This document shows, one piece after another, positions 35,523 through 43,684 of a DNA stretch of 64,000 nucleotides. The translations under genes and the position numbers were made by a program. Below the pieces are notes generated by a model that searched no databases, was not told the DNA's origin, and saw nothing but the letters and a program-made list of their open reading frames with translations. Source of the stretch: an uncultured Draconibacterium sp. (GTDB lineage Bacteria; Bacteroidota; Bacteroidia; Bacteroidales; Prolixibacteraceae); contig NZ_OY776414.1 in the NCBI RefSeq assembly GCF_963675585.1, positions 971,001-1,035,000 on the forward strand, given 5' to 3'. How positions within the stretch are numbered: position 1 is the stretch's first letter; each line of letters opens with the position of its first letter.

Positions 35523-36446
35523 CTAACCTCCATTCATTTCACCAAGGGCAGTTTCCATCCGTTTTACATAATTATCGATTTGTGCTTTATCTTCAAAGCC
35601 AACTATCATCATATCAACGCATCCCAAACCCAAAACAAAACGGAGCGAATTGTCGATCTTTTCGCTGTCGTTTCGTAATTTGCCATCACCAACCAGTTTC
35701 ATTCCGATTATTCCTTTGCCCGAATTGTGTAATTGCTGAATAACCTCAACAACCTCTTGAGGTTCCGGTTTATCCATGGCAATTCCGTATGGATTTATAC
35801 GGGCGTGTAAAATATCAACCCAGTCGCTTTGCACAGCAGCCTTCATGGCAACATGCGAATGCACAGAAACCCCGTGAGCTTTAATAATTCCTTTTGCTTT
35901 CAGGTTCTCCAGAATATCCATTTGTGGTTTAAGTGTTTCTGTCCAGTTGGCATCTTCCATACAATGTATTTGCACAATATCGATGTAGTCGGTGTTTAGT
36001 TCTCTCCTGAATCGATCAACCACTTTGTCCGCATCCGGACGCTCCGGTTCCGGAATACCACCATTTCTTGTCCATATTTTTGTGGTAAGAGCTAGTTCCT
36101 CCCGATTCATATTTTTAATCGATTCAGCCATTAAAACATGGGTTCCGTAAGTGTCGGCCAAATCAAAATACCGGATTCCTTTTTGGTAGGCATATTCCAG
36201 CAGTTCGAGGCTTTTATTTTTGTCTTGCCGGGTTAAATACGATGTCCGATTGGTAGCATGAACACCGGTTCCCATACCAAGTAATGTTGTTTCAATCCCC
36301 GAATTACCCAATTTTACCTTTTGAAAAGGATCAATACCAGAAATTTGTGAGAAACCGGCATAAAGTGGATTTGAAAATAACACGTGAGCAGTTCCCAATC
36401 CTAAAGCACCAATAAATTTCCGACGGTTTAAATTTGTATTCGACAT
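35523..36446 (-). CDS. Aldo/keto reductase with twin-arginine signal
   Basis: A 307-residue aldo/keto reductase. The catalytic tetrad is visible in order: Asp and Tyr in FDLADTYG, Lys in TTKIW and His in QIHCME. The ATG at 36446 is chosen because it starts MSNTNLNRRKFIGALGLG, a good Tat signal (RRKF then a hydrophobic stretch). A longer reading would begin at a TTG inside the preceding terminator. A Tat signal on this family suggests a cofactor-loaded periplasmic oxidoreductase, as in many Bacteroidota and Planctomycetes; NADPH supply there is unclear. The substrate is unknown. Confidence 0.88.
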   Translation of the reverse strand: MSNTNLNRRKFIGALGLGTAHVLFSNPLYAGFSQISGIDPFQKVKLGNSGIETTLLGMGTGVHATNRTSYLTRQDKNKSLELLEYAYQKGIRYFDLADTYGTHVLMAESIKNMNREELALTTKIWTRNGGIPEPERPDADKVVDRFRRELNTDYIDIVQIHCMEDANWTETLKPQMDILENLKAKGIIKAHGVSVHSHVAMKAAVQSDWVDILHARINPYGIAMDKPEPQEVVEVIQQLHNSGKGIIGMKLVGDGKLRNDSEKIDNSLRFVLGLGCVDMMIVGFEDKAQIDNYVKRMETALGEMNGG

Positions 36447-36485
36447 ATGAGAGCATTTTATTTGTTTCTTGATTCCTCTAATGTA

Positions 36486-36526
36486 CAAAAACAAACAGAG
36501 GAAACCATAAATTGATTTCCTCTGTT
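36486..36526 (-). terminator. Terminator of the small membrane-anchored protein gene
   Basis: AACAGAGGAAA (36494-36504) and TTTCCTCTGTT (36516-36526) form an 11-bp stem. On the minus strand it is followed by TGTTTTTG and lies 43 bases after the stop at 36569, which supports that small gene being transcribed on its own. Confidence 0.8.
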
Positions 36527-36568
36527 GTGTCGAACTCTTGGTTCAAACTTATTACATCACGTTTGTCT

Positions 36569-36787
36569 TTATTCTATTTCTTTGTTCTCAGCCTCTGCAA
36601 CAGGTTCATCTTCTGTTTTTGTAGGTTGAGCCTCGTGAAAGTTAACGGCTTTTTCCTGAATTTCAGGTTTTACTTTCTGAATGGTAACTTTTTCAACCGG
36701 TGCTACCTTTTTAATCAAATCAATTTTGTTGCTGATCTTTAATCCAAGAATATAGAAAATAGAGGAGATTAAAATAATTGCTTTCAT
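36569..36787 (-). CDS. Small membrane-anchored hypothetical protein
   Basis: A 72-residue product with one hydrophobic segment at the N terminus (about 2-16, MKAIILISSIFYILGL) followed by a charged tail rich in Lys, Glu and Pro (about 20-72). No family is recognised with certainty. It reads like a single-pass anchor with a disordered cytoplasmic or periplasmic tail. A strong terminator directly downstream and a fully open frame favour a real gene, but no promoter box was found in 36788-36960. Confidence 0.5.
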   Translation of the reverse strand: MKAIILISSIFYILGLKISNKIDLIKKVAPVEKVTIQKVKPEIQEKAVNFHEAQPTKTEDEPVAEAENKEIE

Positions 36788-37007
36788 GTGTTTCTGCTTT
36801 TGTTTTCAAATTCTACTCCAAATTATGTAAATCAATATAAACAGCGAAATATTATCTGTGAATGGCATCAACTAATCTGCAAACGACAAAAATACGTCTG
36901 CAAAAATTATCCGGGTTTTAATAGATCGCATAAAATTTCTGATAAATCGATGGTGTTTTTCGAAAGTTGAGGGGGTGTTAAAATGTAATTTGTAGAGCGG
37001 CGATTTT

Positions 37008-37712
37008 TTAATTAAGCTTTAGCTGAGCTAAAAAATCGTGATGTTTACCCTGTGCAACGAGGGTACAGCTCAGCCCAGCCAATGCTGCAATTTTTGTCAG
37101 GTTTTCGAAATCGATAAACAGCCAGTCGAACTTCGATGACGATTTTTTGTAGTTGACTTCGTAGCTCATTTCGCCATAGTATTTCTCATTGGCCAAATCA
37201 ATCCACATCGAACCATCTTCTTCTTCGAACAAATATTTTATATCCGACGAGTCGATCAGGATTTGGCCGTCGTCGAAAAGCAGTGTTTTAAGATGCGAAA
37301 GCAATTTTCTTAGCCCATTCATTGTCTGGCCAATTCCGGCACCATTCATTAAAAGTAAAATGGTATTAAATTGTTGCTCGTTGTAATCTAAAATATCAGC
37401 ATGAACAACTTTTACAATTCCTTGTTTTTTCATGGCTTCCACCGAAAGTTCGGATTTTTCAAGAGCGGTAACATTAAATCCTTTTTTTTGCAAAACAAGG
37501 GAATGACAACCGGCAGCAGCTCCAACATCAAGGATTTTTCCTTTGCATTTTTTTAATGCTACTTTTTCAAGTTTAGGCATTTCTTTTTCGCTACGGAACA
37601 AATACGAAACCGGTATTGACTCGTCTTCTGTGTAGTTCGAATTTATTGCTATGTCAGGTGCTTTACCTTTACTCAAAAACTCTTGAATGGCTTCACCAAA
37701 TGGGTCGTTCAT
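37008..37712 (-). CDS. Class I SAM-dependent methyltransferase
   Basis: A 234-residue Rossmann-fold methyltransferase. Motif I is KILDVGAAAGCHSLVL (about 74-89), the acidic ribose ligand falls in ALEKSE, and motif III-IV is FNTILLLMNGAGIGQTM. The glycine-rich loop is slightly altered (DVGAAAG instead of D-G-G-G) but remains plausible. The first 60 residues precede the core and contain FRSEKEMPKLEKVAL. The substrate is unknown. No operon partner is evident, with 95 bases to the PhzF gene upstream. Confidence 0.85.
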   Translation of the reverse strand: MNDPFGEAIQEFLSKGKAPDIAINSNYTEDESIPVSYLFRSEKEMPKLEKVALKKCKGKILDVGAAAGCHSLVLQKKGFNVTALEKSELSVEAMKKQGIVKVVHADILDYNEQQFNTILLLMNGAGIGQTMNGLRKLLSHLKTLLFDDGQILIDSSDIKYLFEEEDGSMWIDLANEKYYGEMSYEVNYKKSSSKFDWLFIDFENLTKIAALAGLSCTLVAQGKHHDFLAQLKLN

Positions 37713-37807
37713 AAAGAATATTTTCTGCGAATTTAACGTATTTTTTGGGGCTGGAACTTTATACTTATTAAAATAAGGTTAATGATAACCTAACCTTTTA
37801 ATAAGCT

Positions 37808-38590
37808 TTAAAAATTAATTTCTCCAATAAAGTAAGTAATGGCTTTCCCTCCAATTTCAACGCGGTCATCCAGGTGTTTACAATGTAAGGTACCACCGCG
37901 TTTCGATACTTGGCGGGCAATTAATTTGGTTTTATTCAGTTGTTTAGCCCAATACGGAATTAGCATGGTATGTGCCGAACCTGTTACCGGATCTTCGTCT
38001 ACACCAACAGCCGGTGCAAAAAATCGCGAAACAAAATCATACTTTTCCGAGGGTGCTGTACAAATCACACCACGGGCATTTGATTCTATTATTTTTATGA
38101 AATTTGGCTGAAGATTAATAATGTCATCTTCGTTTTTAAAACACAACATTATATCGTCTCTGCCTTTGTAACATTTGCGGGGGTGAATGTTAAAAGCGGT
38201 TTTTAAATTCGGAGGAATGTATTGTGTCTCAATTTTCGATGCAGGGAAATTCAACACAAGTAACTCGCCTTCTTTTTTTACTGTTAATACTCCACTTCTC
38301 GATTCAAACTGAATTTCATTTTCAGAATAATTTAAGTGCTGAAATAAAACATGTGAAGTTGCTAACGTGGCATGTCCACATAAGTCTACTTCGGCATTTG
38401 GCGTAAACCAACGAATGTGATATCCGGTTTTGTGTGGGATAAAAAATGCTGTTTCCGAGAGGTTATTTTCGAGGGCTATGTTTTGCATTATTGCATCATC
38501 CAGCCAGGTTTCCAGCGGAATTACAGCTGCCGGATTACCTTCGAAAACATTTTCGGCAAATGCATCAACCTGGTACATTGTAAAAATCAT
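37808..38590 (-). CDS. PhzF-family isomerase/epimerase-like protein
   Basis: A 260-residue protein of the PhzF (DAP-epimerase fold) family. Key blocks: YQVDAFAENVFEGNPAAV (5-22), NNLSETAFF with the catalytic Glu (about 43-51), AEVDLCGHATLA (about 67-78) and DPVTGSAHTMLIPYW (about 196-210). Stand-alone PhzF-like proteins outside phenazine clusters have mostly unknown substrates; no phenazine genes are nearby. The length is slightly shorter than PhzF itself (about 278), as is common in this subgroup. Confidence 0.93.
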   Translation of the reverse strand: MIFTMYQVDAFAENVFEGNPAAVIPLETWLDDAIMQNIALENNLSETAFFIPHKTGYHIRWFTPNAEVDLCGHATLATSHVLFQHLNYSENEIQFESRSGVLTVKKEGELLVLNFPASKIETQYIPPNLKTAFNIHPRKCYKGRDDIMLCFKNEDDIINLQPNFIKIIESNARGVICTAPSEKYDFVSRFFAPAVGVDEDPVTGSAHTMLIPYWAKQLNKTKLIARQVSKRGGTLHCKHLDDRVEIGGKAITYFIGEINF

Positions 38591-38667
38591 AATGAGCGTT
38601 TACTTTTTATTGCAATAAGTTAAGATATTCTCATTCAGGAATCAAATGATATTCACATTCAAGCCGA

Positions 38668-41079
38668 TTAAAATTTCAAAGTAAGCTTTAAGTTAAACTT
38701 TCGACCTGTTAAATAATTCGGAACAGCATATTGATCGCCATAAATACTCGATACCCAGAAATAGGAAATGGTGTTGTTTATATCGAGAATGTTAAAGGCC
38801 TCAAGGCTGAGCCACATATCGGTAATGTGTTTAAAAAACGGGCTGTTTGAAGGATTGGCAGCACTGATGAACACCTTTGAAAAGCCAAGGTCGATTCTTC
38901 GGTAAGCCGGCATTCGGAACACATCCTGGTAGCGTTCTCCATTTGGTGGGCCAGTGGGAAGCCGTGCTCCGTAAAACCCGGAAAGCTGCATTCTGTAGGT
39001 TGGATTGCCGGGTAAATAATCCTGGAAAAACAGGCTAAAATTCATCCATTGATCGGTAGGCCGGGGTATGTAACCGTGTCCGTCGTTTTTAATATCTTCT
39101 TCGGTTTGCAAAAACGACAAACTGGCCCACGATTGTAAGCCACTCACAAATTCACCGTTTATTTTCATATCCAAACCGGTTGCATAGCCTTGTGCTTCTT
39201 TTTCTCCCAAATACCTGATTCTAACATTATCAACCTGGTAAGGAATTAAATGGCTCATAAACTTGTAATATGCCTCGGTGGTAAATCGAAACGGGCGATC
39301 CCATGCCGTAAAAATAAGGTCGGTACCTGCAACCACCTGAAATGATTTTTGAGCTTTTGCATTTTCATTTATGGTTCCGTCGCTGTTTTTTAGCTCTTTA
39401 AAAAATGGCGACTGATGGTACATTCCTGCCGACAGGCGAAACGACATTTTCTTTTCCCATTCAGGAAAATAACTTAAGGTGGCACGCGGACTAACTAAAA
39501 GTTCGTTGTTCAAATCCCAAAAGTTAAAACGAACTCCGCCATTAATGTATAAATCGCCACTACTAACCGGAACACTCCAACTGTCCTGAAAATATCCCGT
39601 AATTCGATTCGAACTAACTTTGTTTCGGGCATTTAAACTATGGTAAAGTAGTACTTCAGTATCGGAATATGGAATAGAATAACCCGTTGAGTCGCGGTAA
39701 ATCCATTCGTTTATTTTATCCTCAATTTCTTCGTGCTGAATTTTAATTCCCCAGTTTAGCAAATGATTTTCGGAGTTAAAAGCTCCCTTGTGCGCGAAGC
39801 TGTAAACTGTAGCATTTAAATGATTTCGGGCATGGTTTAAAAAAGTACCAACACCCAGATTAAGTGCACTGTCGCCAAATTCTTCCGACGACATATTCCG
39901 CTCCAGCTGGTTTAAATAATATTGTCCCTGAATATCGTAGGTTTCTTTTTCGTTGGCGTGGTAGGCCGAAGCAATAAACTTCAGGTTTAAATTGGCGTTG
40001 GGATGGTAATTGGCGCTAATTGCTCCCAGGTAAGTTTGAAAATCATCAACTTCCTGCCCGTCGAAATAGATTTTTGTATTTAAAGGATTTTGCCAGGTTC
40101 CAAAAGTAGTTTCTCTGTCCTGTGGTATAAAGTTGTATTGATTTTGCGCTACATTTCCTAAAAACGAGATGTCAAATTTTTCGGAAAACTGGTAGGTTAT
40201 GTAGGTTTGAAAATCGAGAAAGCGTGGATCGTATTCTCCTTTTTCATCCAAACTACCCAGCAAATAGCTGTTTGTTTTGTATCTGATTCCTGAAATATGT
40301 GTGAGTTTTCCTTTTAAAGCTACGTCTTCGAAATGTGCCGTTGCGCCCATTAAACTTACCGACGCTGATCCGCGGAAATCGCTTGGTTTGCGGTAGTTAA
40401 TATCTAGAACAGACGACATTTTATCGCCGTATTTTGCGTTAAAACCACCAGCAGAGAAGTCGATTGTAGAAACCATATCGGAATTGATAAAGCTCAAACC
40501 TTCCTGTTGACCGGAACGTACCAAAAACGGGCGGTACACTTCCACATCATTTACATACACCAGGTTCTCGTCGAAATTACCACCGCGCACAGTATATTGC
40601 GAACTTAGCTCGTTGTTTGAAGATACTCCGGGCAGTGTTTTAAGTCCCGCTTCTATTCCTCCGGAAGCACTGCTCATCGAATTTACAATTTTTGGATCGA
40701 GGCTGATTATACTGGAACCGTTTCTTCGCTGTTCTCTTACCACAATTTCTGCCAACTCAAGGTTTTGTGCCGGCATAACAATTTCTTTGGTAACGGTTTC
40801 ATTCGGGTTGGCATAAATCGAATCGGAAAACGTTTTGTAACCAATGGATGAAAATATGATGGTTAAATGTTTGTTTGCCGGAATTCGCAACAAAAACTCG
40901 CCTTTGGCATTTGTGGTGGTACCAAGTGTCGGATATTCTTTTAAAACTACAGTCACCATATCCAACGGAATTCCATTGGAATCTTCTAGAACACCCCGTA
41001 AAGTTGCGTTGTTACTTTGTCCCAATAAAGTGAGTTGGGTAATTAAAAGCAGAATAGAAAAGGTAAAGATTTTTTTCAT
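38668..41079 (-). CDS. TonB-dependent receptor with N-terminal carboxypeptidase-regulatory-like domain
   Basis: An 803-residue outer-membrane receptor. It has a signal peptide (about 1-20, ends LLGQ), a carboxypeptidase-regulatory-like domain (about 24-105, LRGVLEDSNGIPLDMVTV), a plug (about 115-230, with TLPGVSSNNELSSQYTVRGG and NLVYVNDVEVYRPF) and a barrel ending KFNLKLTLKF with terminal Phe. The ATG at 41079 is preferred to a GTG two codons earlier. There is no SusD partner, so it is not a SusC-type transporter. The ligand could be a siderophore, cofactor or peptide; nothing nearby decides. Confidence 0.92.
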   Translation of the reverse strand: MKKIFTFSILLLITQLTLLGQSNNATLRGVLEDSNGIPLDMVTVVLKEYPTLGTTTNAKGEFLLRIPANKHLTIIFSSIGYKTFSDSIYANPNETVTKEIVMPAQNLELAEIVVREQRRNGSSIISLDPKIVNSMSSASGGIEAGLKTLPGVSSNNELSSQYTVRGGNFDENLVYVNDVEVYRPFLVRSGQQEGLSFINSDMVSTIDFSAGGFNAKYGDKMSSVLDINYRKPSDFRGSASVSLMGATAHFEDVALKGKLTHISGIRYKTNSYLLGSLDEKGEYDPRFLDFQTYITYQFSEKFDISFLGNVAQNQYNFIPQDRETTFGTWQNPLNTKIYFDGQEVDDFQTYLGAISANYHPNANLNLKFIASAYHANEKETYDIQGQYYLNQLERNMSSEEFGDSALNLGVGTFLNHARNHLNATVYSFAHKGAFNSENHLLNWGIKIQHEEIEDKINEWIYRDSTGYSIPYSDTEVLLYHSLNARNKVSSNRITGYFQDSWSVPVSSGDLYINGGVRFNFWDLNNELLVSPRATLSYFPEWEKKMSFRLSAGMYHQSPFFKELKNSDGTINENAKAQKSFQVVAGTDLIFTAWDRPFRFTTEAYYKFMSHLIPYQVDNVRIRYLGEKEAQGYATGLDMKINGEFVSGLQSWASLSFLQTEEDIKNDGHGYIPRPTDQWMNFSLFFQDYLPGNPTYRMQLSGFYGARLPTGPPNGERYQDVFRMPAYRRIDLGFSKVFISAANPSNSPFFKHITDMWLSLEAFNILDINNTISYFWVSSIYGDQYAVPNYLTGRKFNLKLTLKF

Positions 41080-41185
41080 TGGCACAAATCTAATAATCCA
41101 GTTTTATATTGAACTTTTTATTGCCAGATAAATTGTGCTTCGAAATCATAAAATTAACAGCTTGTGGTGTATTTGCAGAGTGCTT

Positions 41186-41485
41186 TTATTGATTTTGTTT
41201 TGATTTATTAAAATAGTCGGTAATTGAAGCAATGTAATTTTCGTAGGCATTAATTCCGGTTTCAGTAATTTGAAGAGTTGTTAAAGGATAATTATTCCGG
41301 AACGACTTTTTTACACTAATGTAATTTGCTTCTTTTAACTTGGTAATCTGGAAACTAAGATTCCCTTTTGTTGTATCTATGTTTTCGAGTAAAAATGAAA
41401 ATTCAGCCGATTTTGAATTCAACAAAATGGTCATGATTGCCAAGCGTACCTGAGAGTGGAGTAATGGATCGAGGTTTTTAAACAT
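41186..41485 (-). CDS. Winged-helix transcriptional regulator
   Basis: A 99-residue one-domain DNA-binding protein of the winged-helix type (PF13601-like, MarR/ArsR relatives). It contains DPLLHSQVRLAIMTILL, the recognition-helix region TKGNLSFQITKLKEANYI and the wing KKSFRNNYPLTTLQIT. It overlaps the membrane protein gene upstream by 8 bases, and this regulator-plus-membrane-protein pairing is seen repeatedly in Bacteroidota. The regulator probably controls its own operon. The inducing signal is unknown. Confidence 0.85.
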   Translation of the reverse strand: MFKNLDPLLHSQVRLAIMTILLNSKSAEFSFLLENIDTTKGNLSFQITKLKEANYISVKKSFRNNYPLTTLQITETGINAYENYIASITDYFNKSKQNQ

Positions 41486-42101
41486 TACGCTTCTTTTTTA
41501 TTTCGGAATACATTAAAACTCCCGGAATAACAAAACAAACAAAATCGGCAATTGCCCTAACCAGAAATTGGGTGTTTAAATCGTAGTTTGCCGATACTGC
41601 TGCACCAATCCACATAATAACACCACTTGCAACAAGCAGGTAATACCGGTAAATGCCACCGGTTACAAAAAGGGCGAAACCAATTAAAACCATTTGTAAG
41701 GGATGGAGTATTTCAAAATTAATTTCGTTCATACTGCTTTTGGTAACAATAACATTTAAATTGTGTGCCAAAATAACACCAAGCCAAACAAATCGTGTTG
41801 AAATAGCAGTGTAGGTCTTAACTCGTTTAGTTCGGAAGAAAATAAAGTAGATGGTAAATGCAATTATTCCTACCGCTGCAATTATATTGATTATGCTCAT
41901 CACATCTCTAATACGGCTCGGAACCAAAACTATGGAATTGTAGTATTTCCAAAAAAAACCGAGCGACATTACCAATCCCCAGCTTAGCAACAAAATGCCG
42001 TCATCCATCAATGTTTTTCGCGAGGTAGCGATTGACGTTTTTAGCGTTTTCAATACTTGTTCCTTATCAAATGTTTCAGAAGAAATTGTATCGGTTTTCA
42101 T
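41478..42101 (-). CDS. Multi-pass membrane protein of unknown function
   Basis: A 207-residue protein with a short polar N terminus (about 1-35) and then five or six hydrophobic segments (for example GILLLSWGLVMSLGFFW, IINIIAAVGIIAFTIYFIFF, MVLIGFALFVTGGIY and FVCFVIPGVLMYS). No family is recognised. It is translated just before, and overlaps by 8 bases, the winged-helix regulator, so the two are expected to work together, perhaps with the membrane protein as a sensor or as the regulated target. Confidence 0.7.
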   Translation of the reverse strand: MKTDTISSETFDKEQVLKTLKTSIATSRKTLMDDGILLLSWGLVMSLGFFWKYYNSIVLVPSRIRDVMSIINIIAAVGIIAFTIYFIFFRTKRVKTYTAISTRFVWLGVILAHNLNVIVTKSSMNEINFEILHPLQMVLIGFALFVTGGIYRYYLLVASGVIMWIGAAVSANYDLNTQFLVRAIADFVCFVIPGVLMYSEIKKKRNV

Positions 42102-42181
42102 CGTTTTTGTTTATAAAATTAAACAAGTTTGTAATACAAACCAAATATTGTGACAAAAAAAATATCACGATATACTATCAG

Positions 42182-43408
42182 TTAGTTGGCCTTAACAATC
42201 TTTTTGGAAAAAACTTGTGTGTTGGACTTTATTTGAAGTAAATAAATTCCTGACTGAAGTGCTGATGTATTAAATGAAAATTCGTTTTCGAATACTTCTT
42301 TCCGGAATACTAATTTGCCGGAAGTAGTGTGAAGCTGAATAATCAAAGTTTCCATGTCGTCTGAATCTCTGGGAATACTTACCCAACATTTGTTTTGTAC
42401 CGGATTAGGATAAACGAGTAAAGGTCTTCCTTCCAGTTCGTTGCCGGTTCCTGGTTCCGGATGATTTGTTTCATCCCTCCAGTCGCGAATACCATTCCCG
42501 TTAAAATCGGGCAGAGGACAGTTGCTTGCCATCGAGTTGCACATAATTTTCGGATCGTATGAAGTATCGTAAAAATCCAATAATCCATCGTTGTCGGTAT
42601 CTGTTGTGTCGCATCCAAATGTGGCAATGCCATCGTTGTCAATGTCCAGGGCTTCAATACGGTCACTCACACCATCATTGTCCGAATCATCATCAAGAAA
42701 GTCGGGAATACCATCCAAGTCAGTATCCGTCAGATCGTAATATTCTCCACCGGTTTGACCATCGAATGCATCATCCCACCCGTCATTATTTTCATCGGAA
42801 CGAAGAGGAACAATATGAGAGAACTCAGACTGCCATTCAATTAAATCAGTAATTCCATCGTTATCCGAGTCAATATCCAAGCAGTTTGGAACTCCATCGT
42901 TGTCTGCATCCTCTTCACCTTCGTGAATATCTATGATCCCATCGTTATCATCATCCAAATCAATGGAATTAATAATCTTATCGCAGTCACAATCGGCGCC
43001 AATGGTAATTGTAACTAAAGCATTGGAATGCATTTGGACATTCTGAGTAGAATATATCTGGTAGTAGAATTGTACTTCACCTTCATACGGTGTTTCCAGT
43101 TTGAAAATGAAATTGCCTTTTGGACCAATGGACAAGCGCCCTATAGCTGGTGCAGTGGCAAATGCTACTTTTATTTCCTGGTTGCCATTAGGGTTGTCAT
43201 TTTCAAGTACATTTCCTTCTATTGTGAAATTGTCGCATCCTAATGCCAGAGTATAAGCATCTTCATTCGCAACAGGAATATCATTCTCTTGTGAAATTAC
43301 GGAACTGGTTGGAATCTCAAATGGGGTATTAAAACTGCTAAGTTCGTTTATCGAGGTGAAAATAATTATATGCATTGCTGCATACAGCCACCCAAAGTTT
43401 TCAGCCAT
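42182..43408 (-). CDS. Calcium-repeat protein with type IX secretion sorting tail
   Basis: A 408-residue predicted surface or secreted protein. After a hydrophobic N-terminal stretch (about 7-20) comes an Ig-like/cadherin-like region (about 48-135, with NVLENDNPNG). This is followed by about 150 residues of thrombospondin-type-3 calcium repeats (DLDDDNDGIIDIHEGEEDAD and similar). The C-terminal sorting domain begins YPNPVQNKCWVSI and ends with a basic VFSKKIVKAN. The type IX tail indicates transport across the outer membrane. The N-terminal signal lacks the usual lysines, but an in-frame stop lies just before the ATG and a promoter 20 bases upstream fixes this start. Confidence 0.85.
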   Translation of the reverse strand: MAENFGWLYAAMHIIIFTSINELSSFNTPFEIPTSSVISQENDIPVANEDAYTLALGCDNFTIEGNVLENDNPNGNQEIKVAFATAPAIGRLSIGPKGNFIFKLETPYEGEVQFYYQIYSTQNVQMHSNALVTITIGADCDCDKIINSIDLDDDNDGIIDIHEGEEDADNDGVPNCLDIDSDNDGITDLIEWQSEFSHIVPLRSDENNDGWDDAFDGQTGGEYYDLTDTDLDGIPDFLDDDSDNDGVSDRIEALDIDNDGIATFGCDTTDTDNDGLLDFYDTSYDPKIMCNSMASNCPLPDFNGNGIRDWRDETNHPEPGTGNELEGRPLLVYPNPVQNKCWVSIPRDSDDMETLIIQLHTTSGKLVFRKEVFENEFSFNTSALQSGIYLLQIKSNTQVFSKKIVKAN

Positions 43409-43427
43409 TTAAGTTTTATTGACGGGC

Positions 43428-43458
43428 CAAAATTAATTGAATGATAAATATATACAAG
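43428..43458 (-). promoter_or_regulatory. Promoter of the T9SS cargo gene
   Basis: On the minus strand TTG (43457-43455) is followed after 19 bases by TAATTTTG (43435-43428). Both boxes and spacing fit the Bacteroidota consensus. Transcription would start about 13 bases before the ATG at 43408. Confidence 0.65.
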
Positions 43459-43648
43459 GACAGACAGCTACTAATTTGAGGAAGTTATTAACGCTTGTTT
43501 ATAAGTCTGGAGGGCGATGATCTATGTCACAGGATATTGTTAATCAGACCGTAGTTTTTAATAATTCATTGTTGGTAGCGCCTCATTAATTCAGCGTAAA
43601 ATCGGAAAGTAAAAAGATTTAATTCAAATAGAAACCAGTGAATAGTTT

Positions 43649-43656
43649 TATCTTTG
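43649..43656 (+). promoter_or_regulatory. Candidate -7 box for fumarase
   Basis: TATCTTTG matches TAnnTTTG, 28 bases upstream of the fumarase ATG. No TTG at normal spacing. The remainder of 43459-43648 shows nothing recognisable. Confidence 0.5.
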
Positions 43657-43684
43657 AAGAGATTTTAATTTAACCTATAATATA

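Noticed and set aside
36447-36494. Longer aldo/keto reductase start at a TTG (36494)
   Set aside because: It lies in the terminator of the upstream gene and would place 16 residues before a good Tat signal.
37808-38590. Phenazine biosynthesis gene
   Set aside because: The fold and motifs are PhzF-like, but no other phenazine genes are near and stand-alone homologues are widespread.
41085-41092. TAGATTTG on the minus strand just before the TonB-receptor start
   Set aside because: It matches a -7 box but would start transcription at or after the ATG and has no TTG partner; not listed as a promoter.
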